In this document: positions 52,408 to 60,502 of the stretch, piece by piece
Layout of the letters: each line of letters starts with the position of its first letter
Numbering within the stretch: position 1 is the stretch's first letter
DNA from: UBA822 sp965249775
GTDB lineage: Bacteria > Gemmatimonadota > Gemmatimonadetes > Longimicrobiales > Gaopeijiaceae
Direction: 5' to 3'
NCBI GenBank assembly: GCA_965249775.1
Contig: OZ252253.1
Location: 1,364,001-1,428,000 of the forward strand
DNA: 64,000 bases
Made by a program: the position numbers and the translations under genes
The notes under the pieces: model-generated
The model's database searches: none
Seen by the model: only the letters and a program-made list of their open reading frames with translations
Told to the model about the DNA's origin: nothing

Positions 52408-52437
52408 ACTGCATGCGCGAAGACTGCATGCGCGAAG
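52408..52437. repeat. Two tandem 15-bp repeats in the amt leader
   Basis: ACTGCATGCGCGAAG occurs twice without a gap (52408-52422, 52423-52437), in the 5' leader between the sigma-54 promoter and the first amt start. Only two copies, so not a CRISPR. Confidence 0.6.
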
Positions 52438-52460
52438 ACGCGCACATGGAACCGCCATTG

Positions 52461-52475
52461 GCAAGGCGTGTGCCA
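52461..52475 (-). promoter_or_regulatory. Sigma-54 (-24/-12) promoter of amt
   Basis: Minus strand TGGCACACGCCTTGC: GG and GC separated by exactly 10 nt, matching TGGCAC-N5-TTGC. It lies about 90 nt upstream of the first amt start (52372). Confidence 0.8.
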
Positions 52476-52565
52476 TGAAACCCAAGACTGGAGAAAGCCC
52501 TTCTCTTATAAGGGTAATCCCAGTTCTTGGGGACCTTCAGGGGAGTATCTTGGGGACGGAAAAAA

Positions 52566-52581
52566 CCTACACTGCGGTAGG
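52566..52581. promoter_or_regulatory. Putative activator-binding palindrome, site 1
   Basis: CCTACACTGCGGTAGG (5-6-5 inverted repeat) about 90 nt upstream of the sigma-54 promoter of amt, a typical position for an upstream activator site. Similar palindromes lie at 52596-52610, 56168-56183 and 57198-57213. Confidence 0.6.
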
Positions 52582-52595
52582 ACCAGGAAGCGAAG

Positions 52596-52610
52596 CCACA
52601 AGAATGTAGG
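52596..52610. promoter_or_regulatory. Putative activator-binding palindrome, site 2
   Basis: CCACAAGAATGTAGG, a near-palindrome related to site 1 and sharing ATGTAGG with the sites before the activator and porin genes. It overlaps the region between glnK and amt. Confidence 0.5.
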
Positions 52611-52632
52611 AGTCCTTGTGAATACGATCAGG

Positions 52633-53004
52633 CTAGCCCGCTGAGGCCTCCGTAGCGGCCACGGGGGTGACGGCCGCCGTATCCTTGTCTCCAGTTCGGA
52701 TTCGGTAGACCTGATCCACCGGGCACACGAAGATCTTCCCGTCTCCAACCTCGTCCGTGCGCGCGGAACGCAGGATCGCCTCCACGACCGTCTCCGTGAA
52801 CCCGTCCGATACGCCGATGTCCAGTAGGACCTTCTCTCGCAGCTCCATCATGACCGTCGTTCCCCGGTAGGTCGCCACTGGAGTGGTCTCACCACCGTGA
52901 CCCTCGACCCGGGACACCGTGATTCCCCGCACGTCCGCCTGGAATAGCGCCTTCATCACGTCGTTCAGCTTTTCCGGGCGAATGATGGCTTTGATCAACT
53001 TCAT
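52633..53004 (-). CDS. glnK: PII signal protein, paired with the second amt
   Basis: A 123-residue PII protein. Its start is 24 nt after the second amt stop. MKLIKAIIRPEKLNDVMKAL, T-loop region ETTPVATYRGTTV and RSARTDEVGDGKIFVCPVDQVYRIRTG are family hallmarks. Position 51 is valine (YRGTTV) and positions 49 and 50 are threonine, so tyrosine uridylylation cannot occur. Phosphorylation of T49 would be analogous to cyanobacterial S49 but is speculative. The C-terminal 15 residues are a Thr/Ala-rich tail. Confidence 0.92.
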   Translation of the reverse strand: MKLIKAIIRPEKLNDVMKALFQADVRGITVSRVEGHGGETTPVATYRGTTVMMELREKVLLDIGVSDGFTETVVEAILRSARTDEVGDGKIFVCPVDQVYRIRTGDKDTAAVTPVAATEASAG

Positions 53005-53027
53005 CTGGGTTTCCTCTCTGTGTGGGT

Positions 53028-54434
53028 TCAGACTGTGTCCGCGGGGGACGCAGAAGCTGTAGCGCTCGACGCCGGTGCCCCCGAGGAGGGCTCCGCACCC
53101 GGCCCGCCATTCATCTCCTCGTCGAGAAGGAGGATGGCCCCGCTGGCGCTTGCATAGGCTTCCTCTCCGTGGTTCAGCAGATCCATGCCGCGGGCCTCCT
53201 CTTTCTCAGTAGGCCGAAGCGGGGCAACGAGTCCGATCACCTTCAGGATGATGAAGGTCATGACTCCGCAGTAGGCGGCGACGGCGATCACGGCGATCGC
53301 CTGTGTGACGACCTGTCCCGGATTGCCATAAAAGAGCCCGTCAGCCACGCCGCCGTTTATCGCGGCGCTGGCGAAGACCCCGGTGAGGATCGCACCGCTC
53401 ATGCCGCCTACTCCGTGCGCCGCGAACACGTCGAGGGAGTCATCCAACCGGGTGCGCGCACGCCATTGAAGGATCACGTAGCTGGGAACGGCCGAGACGG
53501 CGCCCAACACGAGCGCCCATGCCGGAGAGATGAACCCCGACGCCGGCGTGATCGCCACCAACCCCACAACGATTGCGGTCGCTACGCCCACGGCGGTGGC
53601 CTTCCCCGAACGGAAGTAATCCAGTAGCGCCCAGACGACGAGCGCCGCACCGGGGGCCAGAAGAGTATTCACGAAGGCCAGCGTCGCGATGCCGTCCGCG
53701 GCAAGCGCGCTCCCACCATTGAATCCGAACCACCCGAACCAGAGGAGCCCCGCGCCGAGGAGCACGAACGGAACGTTGTGAGGCAATAGCGCGGTTCGCG
53801 CGTACTCAGTGCGGCTTCCCAACACGACGGCAGCGACGAGCGCGGCAACCCCCGCGTTGACATGCACGACCGTTCCCCCCGCGAAGTCCAGCGCACCCAG
53901 CTCGCTCAACCATCCGCCACCCCAGACCCAGTGCGCTACCGGGGCGTAGACGACGAGGCCCCAGATTGCGATAAAGGCCACGTAAGACCCGAAGCGCATG
54001 CGACCGATCAGAGCGCCGGAGATGAGCGCCGCGGTGATGATGGCGAAAGTCGCTTGGAACGCCATGAAGAGCATGTGGGGGATCGTCCCGTTGGGCTCGA
54101 CGCCGACTCCGTTCAGCAGCGCCATCGAAAAGTCACCCACGAACGTCCCGCCCTCCCCGAAGGCGAGCGAGTACGCCAGCACCGCCCAGAGCACCGCAGA
54201 CACGCCTAATGCGACGAAGCTCATCATCATCGTGTTCAGGGCGTTCCTGGAGTTCACCAAGCCGCCGTAGAAGAAGGCGAGCCCCGGGGTCATGAGGAGA
54301 ACCAGCGCCGTCGACATCAGCATCCAACTTGTGTCGGCCCCCGAGATCGCGCCCTCCTGGGCCGCGACCGAAGCGGGCGTCACAATGAGGGACAGCAGCG
54401 GGAGCAAGAGCAACGACTTACGTGAAAGTGCCAT
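53028..54434 (-). CDS. amt: Ammonium transporter (second copy)
   Basis: A 468-residue channel with a signal-type N-terminus (SVAAQE). Twin histidines are in GGTVVHVNAGVAA and FAAHGVGGMSG. The hydrophobic helices and LGAGLLWFGWFGFNGGSAL are standard. The C-terminal cytoplasmic tail is extended and Ala/Ser-rich. It shares the GGAGG leader with the first amt but has no -24/-12 promoter of its own; instead TTGCCA-N17-TACTTA lies about 65-95 nt upstream. It is followed by a glnK and preceded by the activator gene. Confidence 0.94.
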   Translation of the reverse strand: MALSRKSLLLLPLLSLIVTPASVAAQEGAISGADTSWMLMSTALVLLMTPGLAFFYGGLVNSRNALNTMMMSFVALGVSAVLWAVLAYSLAFGEGGTFVGDFSMALLNGVGVEPNGTIPHMLFMAFQATFAIITAALISGALIGRMRFGSYVAFIAIWGLVVYAPVAHWVWGGGWLSELGALDFAGGTVVHVNAGVAALVAAVVLGSRTEYARTALLPHNVPFVLLGAGLLWFGWFGFNGGSALAADGIATLAFVNTLLAPGAALVVWALLDYFRSGKATAVGVATAIVVGLVAITPASGFISPAWALVLGAVSAVPSYVILQWRARTRLDDSLDVFAAHGVGGMSGAILTGVFASAAINGGVADGLFYGNPGQVVTQAIAVIAVAAYCGVMTFIILKVIGLVAPLRPTEKEEARGMDLLNHGEEAYASASGAILLLDEEMNGGPGAEPSSGAPASSATASASPADTV

Positions 54435-54491
54435 GGGTGGTTTTCCTCCATCCGGCCCCGTGGACGATTACATGAGCGGAACGAGCCCATA

Positions 54492-54523
54492 TAAGTATCG
54501 CTCGGTACCACCGTTGGCAATTT
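54492..54523 (-). promoter_or_regulatory. Possible sigma-70-type promoter of the second amt
   Basis: Minus strand TTGCCA, a 17-nt spacer, then TACTTA. The -35 is good and the -10 only fair. The block also shares ACCNCCNTTGGCAA with the region of the first amt's promoter, and both amt upstream regions have GGGGACCTTC (52529, 54526). Confidence 0.4.
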
Positions 54524-54550
54524 CCGGGGACCTTCGGGGCTTCGGAGGGC

Positions 54551-56068
54551 TCAGTTCAATCCGTATTTCTCGACACGAAGGCCCATGATCCGCTCGGTGA
54601 TACCCAGCTGCCGTGCCGCAGCCGCACGGTTGCCCTTGTTCACTTTGAGGGAGTCGATGATCAACTCCTTTTCCAGCGTGTCGAGCTGGATGTTGAGGGG
54701 CCCGGACCGCCCATCGTCGGCCTTGGCCATCTGTAGGCTGGGCGGGAGCAATCGAGCGTGGATGACCGTTCCGTCGGCGAGCAGCACAGCGCGCTCGAGC
54801 GCGTTCTCCAACTCTCTGACATTTCCCGGCCAATGATAGGCCATCAGTAGATCGATCGCGGGGGTGGACAGCCGTTCGATGGACCGCTCGTGCCTCCGGC
54901 CGTATCTCTCGATGAAATGGTCCGCCAAGAGGATGATGTCGGTGCGGCGATCCCGCAGCGGCGGTACATGGATGGGGAAAACGTTGAGGCGATAGTAGAG
55001 ATCCTCGCGGAACCGACCTACTTCCATGTCCCGCTCGAGCGGACGGTTCGTCGCGGCGACCACACGGACGTCGGCCTTCAAGACCTTACTGCCTCCCACT
55101 CGCTCGAATTCCCGCTCCTGCAGGACCCGGAGAAGCTGAAGCTGGATGGAGCCCGTGAGCTCCCCGATTTCGTCGAGGAAGATGGTCCCTCCCGAAGCAC
55201 GTTCGAACCGCCCCAGCCTCTGCTGCACCGCACCGCTGAACGCGCCTTTCTCGTGTCCGAAGAGCTCGCTTTCGATGAGGCTCTCCGGAAGCGCAGCGCA
55301 GTTGACCCGTATGAAGGGGCCTTCCGACCGTCGACTCCCGTAGTGAACCGCCTGCGCGATGAGTTCTTTGCCGGTTCCGCTTTCACCCCGGACCAGCACC
55401 GTCGCATCACTTTGGGCGACCTGTCCGATCATCTCATATACCGGCTCCATCTCGCGCGAATTGCCCACGATGTTGGCCGGCCGGTAACGGTCCGCGAGTT
55501 CCCTCCGCAGGCGCTCGTTCTCTTCCATGAGCGCCTTCTCTTCCTCGGCGAACTGGCCGAGGCGTACGACATGGGCGATGAGAGAAGCAAGGATCGAGAG
55601 GATGCGGATGTCCTCGTCGAAGGAGTCATCGTGCCCGTACGGCCGTTCAGCGCTCAGGGCTCCGATCGTTTCGTTGCCCAACCGAACCGGTACGCAGACG
55701 AAGGCCATCTCACTTCCAGGGCGATCCTTGAGCGGACGGGCGCGGCCTAGGAAGGCAGGCTCGGTTGCGATGGAGGGTACGACAACGGGCTCGCCCGTCT
55801 GCACGACGCGCCCTGTGATCCCCTCGCCCAACCGGTATCTCCCACGCTCCCGCTGATCTGCAGAGAGGCCGATCGCCTCGTGAACCAAGATCTCGGAGGT
55901 CCGGCGGTTCAGCACCGTCACGGTCGCGCACTCCACATCCATGTGACGTGAGAGCGCCTCGAGAATCGGCTTCATGGACATGCCCATGTCCGAAGCGTCG
56001 TCGAGGAGTGAGCTGGCTTCGTGAAGAAGCGACAGCGAACGGGATTGTCCAACAGAATTCGCCAACAT
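54551..56068 (-). CDS. Sigma-54-dependent activator (GAF-AAA+-HTH, NifA-like)
   Basis: A 505-residue transcription activator. An N-terminal GAF domain occupies about residues 15-170. The AAA+ domain (about 190-430) has Walker A GESGTGKEL, the sigma-54-contact loop GAFSGA (consensus GAFTGA; T to S), Walker B GTIFLDEIGEL and the arginine-finger region FREDLYYRLNVFPIHVPPLRDR. The C-terminal Fis-type HTH is at about 455-505 (RAAAARQLGITERIMGLRVEKYG). This is the NifA/NorR layout. It sits directly upstream of the two amt-glnK pairs and near a TorF-like gene, each with matching palindromes, so it is the likely activator of that set. Start is at 56068; a palindrome about 100 nt upstream may mean autoregulation. 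Confidence 0.92.
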   Translation of the reverse strand: MLANSVGQSRSLSLLHEASSLLDDASDMGMSMKPILEALSRHMDVECATVTVLNRRTSEILVHEAIGLSADQRERGRYRLGEGITGRVVQTGEPVVVPSIATEPAFLGRARPLKDRPGSEMAFVCVPVRLGNETIGALSAERPYGHDDSFDEDIRILSILASLIAHVVRLGQFAEEEKALMEENERLRRELADRYRPANIVGNSREMEPVYEMIGQVAQSDATVLVRGESGTGKELIAQAVHYGSRRSEGPFIRVNCAALPESLIESELFGHEKGAFSGAVQQRLGRFERASGGTIFLDEIGELTGSIQLQLLRVLQEREFERVGGSKVLKADVRVVAATNRPLERDMEVGRFREDLYYRLNVFPIHVPPLRDRRTDIILLADHFIERYGRRHERSIERLSTPAIDLLMAYHWPGNVRELENALERAVLLADGTVIHARLLPPSLQMAKADDGRSGPLNIQLDTLEKELIIDSLKVNKGNRAAAARQLGITERIMGLRVEKYGLN

Positions 56069-56167
56069 CGGCCTTTCCCTACATCCGAAAGCGCAGCCCG
56101 CAGAGTCCGTCTGCTCGCAGCCACCGACGAGGGGTACGGAGGACGGGGGCTGCTGTGAACGCATCAA

Positions 56168-56183
56168 GCTACATAAATGTAGG
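56168..56183. promoter_or_regulatory. Palindrome upstream of the activator gene
   Basis: GCTACATAAATGTAGG, a 5-6-5 inverted repeat (one end mismatched), 100 nt upstream of the activator start. It belongs to the same set as 52566 and 57198. No -24/-12 promoter is seen between it and the activator. Confidence 0.6.
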
Positions 56184-56257
56184 GGTCGGCGCACGCCGTG
56201 GGTCGGTTGGCCCGGGGAGTCCGAAGGGCCGATTCGGGGGGCGGTGCTATCCTTCTG

Positions 56258-56308
56258 AAGAAAAACGGGGCCGCCCGATCCGGTAACGGATCAGGACAGC
56301 CCCGGCCA
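56258..56308 (-). terminator. Terminator after the TorF-like gene
   Basis: On the minus strand a long GC-rich hairpin (GGGGCTGTCCTGATCCG / CGGATCGGGCGGCCCC) with loop TTAC is followed by TTTTTCTTC. It begins about 20 nt after the porin stop at 56329. Confidence 0.8.
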
Positions 56309-56328
56309 GGGTTAAGAACAGTCGAGCG

Positions 56329-56976
56329 TCAGTTGAGATCGATACCGAACGTGTGACTGATACCGAAAATGATGGCGTGGTCGTCATCGGGACTTCCGAG
56401 GATCGTATCGGTGCTGTAGATCCAAGACGCCGTTACGTCGAAAGCCCCTACCGATACGCCGTATCCGCCCTCGTAGTATTCACCGTCATGGTTGGCCCCG
56501 TCAGCATCGTCACCGAACATGCCGAAGGTGGCGAATAGCCCCCATTGCTCCACCGTGCCGGACAAGAACCAGTACTCATTGGCGTCCGGATCCGTCCTAT
56601 GAGTGCCGTAGGAGAACTCAGCGGAAATAAAGTCGTACCCCACGTTTAGGTTACCCTCAAGGTACGTGTCGCCGTCCGTGTAGAAATACCCCGTGCCACC
56701 GACGCTGACGCTAAAGTCATCCATCTCATGGGCAAAACCGGCGTAGACATCGACCTCGTTACCGGCTGCCACACCCGCCGCCCAAGTGCCGACATAAACT
56801 TTGCTGACTGTGAAGTCCAGGCCCCCACTGGCGGAGGACTGCCCCTGGGGGATCCCGCGGTAGAAATAGTCGGAGGAAAATCCCACGTTCGCCGATAACT
56901 CAGGATCCTGGGCGACGCCGACCAGAGGCGAAACCAAGACCCCAACCAACACCACCGCACCTATGCTCGATTTCAT
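56329..56976 (-). CDS. TorF-family putative porin
   Basis: A 215-residue exported beta-barrel protein with GGAG before the ATG at 56976. The signal peptide ends GVAQ. ELSANVGFSSDYFYRGIPQGQSSASGGLDF is the typical entry of the TorF/TIGR02001 family, and beta strands alternate aromatics. The family is often next to amt and glnK genes, as here. It would let small solutes through the outer membrane. It has its own -24/-12 promoter and an activator palindrome 120 nt above it. Confidence 0.88.
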   Translation of the reverse strand: MKSSIGAVVLVGVLVSPLVGVAQDPELSANVGFSSDYFYRGIPQGQSSASGGLDFTVSKVYVGTWAAGVAAGNEVDVYAGFAHEMDDFSVSVGGTGYFYTDGDTYLEGNLNVGYDFISAEFSYGTHRTDPDANEYWFLSGTVEQWGLFATFGMFGDDADGANHDGEYYEGGYGVSVGAFDVTASWIYSTDTILGSPDDDHAIIFGISHTFGIDLN

Positions 56977-57062
56977 TCGTTAATCTCCTCGAAACGTGAT
57001 GGAGCGTACGAGCGGTGACATCCACCATTCGGGCGGCTCCGGAACGATTGGAAGCACCACTA

Positions 57063-57079
57063 TGCGAGTCTCGTGCCAA
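57063..57079 (-). promoter_or_regulatory. Sigma-54 (-24/-12) promoter of the TorF-like gene
   Basis: Minus strand TTGGCACGAGACTCGCA: GG-N10-GC with TGGCACG intact. It lies about 90 nt upstream of the start at 56976. Confidence 0.8.
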
Positions 57080-57197
57080 GAATCGCTAGGCGCAGCATGA
57101 TAGGCACTATCACGTTGACTGACAATGACCTGGATATGTCGGGCGACGGGCGGTGGGGCCGTTCCAGTCATACGAGACGGTGGGACTGTCGTCTTTC

Positions 57198-57213
57198 CCT
57201 ACCAAAATGTAGG
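57198..57213. promoter_or_regulatory. Activator palindrome upstream of the TorF-like gene
   Basis: CCTACCAAAATGTAGG, a 5-6-5 inverted repeat about 120 nt upstream of the -24/-12 promoter at 57063. It is the best-preserved site of the set. Confidence 0.65.
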
Positions 57214-57263
57214 ACTCCCGCACGGGGCCCTCAGTTGCATGACCCTCAAGTCTCAACCCGGTT

Positions 57264-58577
57264 CTAGCGCAGGTCCCCCAGAACCTCCCGGAGCGTGCCC
57301 AGGACCTGGGCGGCCTGGGCCTCGGAAAACACGAGAGCCGGCCGCAGTCGAACGGACCGTGGTCCGCACGAAAGGATCGCCAGGCCCCGGTCCCAACACG
57401 CCTGCACGAACCGGCTCCGCATCTCCCCGTCCGGCAGATCGAAGGCCACGAGCAACCCCTTGCCGCGCGCATTCGAGACGCTCTCGAACTCTCCGGCGAG
57501 GGCTTCCAGCCCCTCCTTGAGGGCCGCGCCCACACGGGCGGCATTTTCCATAAGGCCGTCCTCCTGGATGATCTCCAGGTAGCGGGCACACCGGACCATG
57601 TCGGTGAGGTTTCCACCCCAGGTGGAATTGATGCGGCTCGATACGTGGAAGACATTGGATTCGACTTCATCGATCCGCCGCGTGCTCATCATGCCGCAGA
57701 CTTGAGTCTTCTTTCCGAAGGCGATCAGGTCGGGCACGACGTCCGTATGTTCGTAGGCCCACATCGTCCCGGTCGCGCCCAACCCCGTCTGAACCTCATC
57801 GAAGATGAGGAGCGCCTCATGACAGTCCGCGTACTCCCGGAGCTTGGCAAAGAACTCGGGCCGAAAGTGATGGTCGCCACCCTCCGCCTGGATGGGCTCG
57901 ATGAGGATCGCGGCGATGCCATCCGGATCATGCTGGAAGGCGGCCTCGATTTCGGCACACGCCAATTCCTCCTTGGCCGCGACGGCTTCCTCGTCCATCG
58001 GAAAGTCGATGTAGGGGCTGGAAACCCGAGGCCAGTCGAACATGGGGAAGTCATCTGTCTTGGCCAGATCCGTATTGGTGACCGAAAGCGTATAGCCGGT
58101 CCGTCCGTGGAAGGCATCCCGGAAGTGGAGAATCTTGTCCGCCCCGCCGTCCGTCCCGCGCGCCCGATTCTTCTGAGCCTTCCAGTCGAACGCGGCCTTC
58201 ATGGTGTTCTCCACCGCGAGGCTCCCACCCGCCACAAAGAAGAGGTACCGGAATTCAGCCGGCACGGCCAAATCCCGGAACGTCTCGACGAAGGCCGCAA
58301 GCTCCCGGGAGTACATATCGCTGTTCGACGGATTTGCCAGAGCCGCCGTCATGAGAGACTCCCGAAACCCCTCGTCCCTCATCTTGGGATGATTGTGACC
58401 CACCGGGAGCGTGGCGAAGTATCCGTAGCAATCCAGATAATCCTTCCCTTCCAGTGCATCGACGATGACCGCGCCATGGGGCTTCTCGAGATCGATGACC
58501 ACGTGGAATCCGTCCACAAGGATGTTCTCTTTCAGGACCGGGAAGACCTTGTCGGCAGGGATTTCGACCCTGGGCAT
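57264..58577 (-). CDS. lat: L-lysine 6-transaminase
   Basis: A 437-residue class-III PLP aminotransferase that moves the epsilon-amino group of lysine to 2-oxoglutarate. GGAG precedes the ATG. The PLP lysine is in FGKKTQVCGMM (consensus of lysine 6-aminotransferases), the cofactor aspartate in LLIFDEVQTGLG, and the substrate/PLP loop in FFVAGGSLAVENTMKAAF. Length and these boxes fit Lat rather than ornithine or GABA transaminases. The product is 2-aminoadipate semialdehyde or its cyclic form. No other lysine-catabolism gene is adjacent. Confidence 0.85.
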   Translation of the reverse strand: MPRVEIPADKVFPVLKENILVDGFHVVIDLEKPHGAVIVDALEGKDYLDCYGYFATLPVGHNHPKMRDEGFRESLMTAALANPSNSDMYSRELAAFVETFRDLAVPAEFRYLFFVAGGSLAVENTMKAAFDWKAQKNRARGTDGGADKILHFRDAFHGRTGYTLSVTNTDLAKTDDFPMFDWPRVSSPYIDFPMDEEAVAAKEELACAEIEAAFQHDPDGIAAILIEPIQAEGGDHHFRPEFFAKLREYADCHEALLIFDEVQTGLGATGTMWAYEHTDVVPDLIAFGKKTQVCGMMSTRRIDEVESNVFHVSSRINSTWGGNLTDMVRCARYLEIIQEDGLMENAARVGAALKEGLEALAGEFESVSNARGKGLLVAFDLPDGEMRSRFVQACWDRGLAILSCGPRSVRLRPALVFSEAQAAQVLGTLREVLGDLR

Positions 58578-58682
58578 ATCGCTCTCCTAGAAGGCTGTTG
58601 AAGGAGTACAGTGGGGCCCCCCGTGCTCCGCACGGGTACCCGGGATGCGATCGAAACTCGAAGGCAGCGAGAACGAAGAGGC

Positions 58683-59186
58683 TCAGTCGCTCTCGCGGGG
58701 GTCGCCCTCATCCAGCACCTGCTGGGTGCGCCCTTCTCGGTATTTTCGAACGGCTTCCCGGATCTCGGGATACTTGTTTCCGAGTATTTCGGCGGCGAGC
58801 AGCGCGGCGTTCGTCGCCCCGGCATTGCCGATGGCGAGTGTCCCGACCGGGATGCCTGCCGGCATCTGCACGATCGACAGGAGCGAGTCGAGGCCATCCA
58901 GCGCCCAACCCTTCATCGGCACGCCCAGAATGGGGAGGACCGTCTTGGCAGCCATCATACCCCCGAGGTGGGCCGCCCCCCCCGCTGCGGTGATGATCAC
59001 TTCCAGACCTCGTTCCTCGGCAGTGGCTGAGTACTCGATGCAGAGGTCCGGGGTGCGATGGCCGGAGATTATTCGGACCTCATGGGAGATGCCGAGCGTG
59101 TCGAGCGTTTCCGATGCACGCCGCATAGTCTCCCAATCCGACTTGGATCCCATGACGACGCCCACGAGTGGTTGAGACTCGTTCAT
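58683..59186 (-). CDS. purE: N5-carboxyaminoimidazole ribonucleotide mutase
   Basis: A 167-residue PurE that converts N5-CAIR to CAIR in purine synthesis. The signature is VVMGSKSDWETM near the N-terminus, followed by VRIISGHRTPD with the catalytic histidine, AAGGAAHLGGMMAA, and LDSLLSIVQMPAGIPVGTLAIG. Length is normal for class I PurE. purK is not in the window. The C-terminal 15 residues are a hydrophilic tail. Confidence 0.95.
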   Translation of the reverse strand: MNESQPLVGVVMGSKSDWETMRRASETLDTLGISHEVRIISGHRTPDLCIEYSATAEERGLEVIITAAGGAAHLGGMMAAKTVLPILGVPMKGWALDGLDSLLSIVQMPAGIPVGTLAIGNAGATNAALLAAEILGNKYPEIREAVRKYREGRTQQVLDEGDPRESD

Positions 59187-59379
59187 GGCAGGAGCTTGTA
59201 TAAGCGGCCCGGCGTGGTCAAGGGTCGGGATCCGCTAAGCCGTGGGCCTGTTCGGTGGCGCTTGGTCCCCCCCACCGATCCCCCAATTCCGGCGCGGAAA
59301 AAGAAACACTTGTTCCGGAGCTTCCCGGTCCGCATCTTTCACCTGATCAGATGTGTTTCGACTCCCCGAGGAAGAGCTC

Positions 59380-60396
59380 ATGGATCGCACGATCATGTCC
59401 GCCGGTGTACTCCTCGCCAGCCTGCTGGTGGCGATGCCGGCCCTGGCGCAAGACTTCGCATGGACTACCGACCGCCCGGACGGGCATGCCCCTGCGGGGG
59501 TCAAGGCGGACTTCATACTCCCTGCAGGTCAGATTTACTTTGGCTACCGGTATTTTCAGGATTCGTTCGAGGGCACGCTCTTCTTCACCGACCCGGTGAC
59601 CAGCGCCGACGTGCTGGATCAGGGGTTCATTGTCGCCACGCCGAGCTACGAGCGCACGATACATGAGCTGGATGTTCGCTTGGGGCTAACCGACTTCCTC
59701 ACGGTGCAGGGCTCGGTACCCTTCTACCGGAACACCATGATCAAGGAGACGTCCACCACGTTCTTCGAGACTTCGTCCGATGTCGTGGGTGACGTCAGCA
59801 TCCGGGGGTTATTCCGTCTCCTCGAGATGGATGAGCATCGGCTGCACCTTACGCTCGGCGCCACGGTGCCGATAGGAACACTCGGTGAGAGGGGTCCCAC
59901 GGCCAGTTCCACATCGGCGGTCTTACCCTTTACGATGCAGGGAGGCTCCGGCAGCCCGGACTTCCTGCTCGGCGGCACGTACCAAGTACAGAATGACGTC
60001 GCCTCGGTCGGGGCCCAGGTCAACACCGTGCTCCGCTTCCTGGACAACAAGCAGAATTACCGCCTCGGCAACCGTTACGACTTTTCCGTCTGGGGCGCCT
60101 ACAAAGTCTCTGACTGGGCAAGCTTCTCCCTCCGAGGTCTCTTCGAACATTTCAACGATATCTCCGGATCCGATGCACGCACGAACCGTGTGGAGGACCC
60201 GCTCGCGGAACCCTTCTTCCAGGGGGGAGAGCGGGTCGTCATCCCGTTCGGCTTCAACCTTTACCTCCGCGACGGCGCCGCGGCAGGACACCGGCTCTTG
60301 ATCGAGTACTACTACACGGTCCACGAAGACCTGAACGGGTTCCAGCCGTCCTCCCGCCGGACACTGGTGGTTTCCTGGCAAACCCTGTTGTTTTAG
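59380..60396 (+). CDS. Exported beta-barrel protein (hypothetical)
   Basis: A 338-residue protein with GAGGA before the ATG at 59380 and a signal peptide (AMPALAQ). The mature part has a DRPDGHAPAGV motif near its N-terminus, then about a dozen amphipathic beta strands (FIVATPSYERTIHELDVRLG, RLHLTLGATVPIG, YRLGNRYDFSVWGAY, RLLIEYYYTVHEDL) and ends in WQTLLF, an aromatic terminus typical of outer-membrane barrels. Similar proteins are annotated as transporter or DUF3187-like. Function unknown. Confidence 0.68.
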   Translation: MDRTIMSAGVLLASLLVAMPALAQDFAWTTDRPDGHAPAGVKADFILPAGQIYFGYRYFQDSFEGTLFFTDPVTSADVLDQGFIVATPSYERTIHELDVRLGLTDFLTVQGSVPFYRNTMIKETSTTFFETSSDVVGDVSIRGLFRLLEMDEHRLHLTLGATVPIGTLGERGPTASSTSAVLPFTMQGGSGSPDFLLGGTYQVQNDVASVGAQVNTVLRFLDNKQNYRLGNRYDFSVWGAYKVSDWASFSLRGLFEHFNDISGSDARTNRVEDPLAEPFFQGGERVVIPFGFNLYLRDGAAAGHRLLIEYYYTVHEDLNGFQPSSRRTLVVSWQTLLF

Positions 60397-60423
60397 TGCT
60401 GCGTCTCTGACGCAACGGATCAA

Positions 60424-60460
60424 AACGTCCCGCCCGCTCAACCGGCGGGACGTTTTTTCT
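60424..60460 (+). terminator. Rho-independent terminator after the beta-barrel gene
   Basis: An 11-bp perfect stem AACGTCCCGCC / GGCGGGACGTT with a 9-nt loop, then TTTTCTT. It serves the plus-strand gene ending at 60396 and lies before the convergent tyrS end. Confidence 0.88.
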
Positions 60461-60502
60461 TGGTGACGCGGGAACGGTTCCTGACGCAGTGCCAGTTGTT
60501 CC

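Noticed and set aside
52408..52437. CRISPR or iteron array
   Set aside because: Only two adjacent 15-bp copies and no spacers.
54435..54550. Sigma-54 promoter before the second amt
   Set aside because: No GG-N10-GC pair is found; the TTGCC there lacks a -24 GG at the right spacing.
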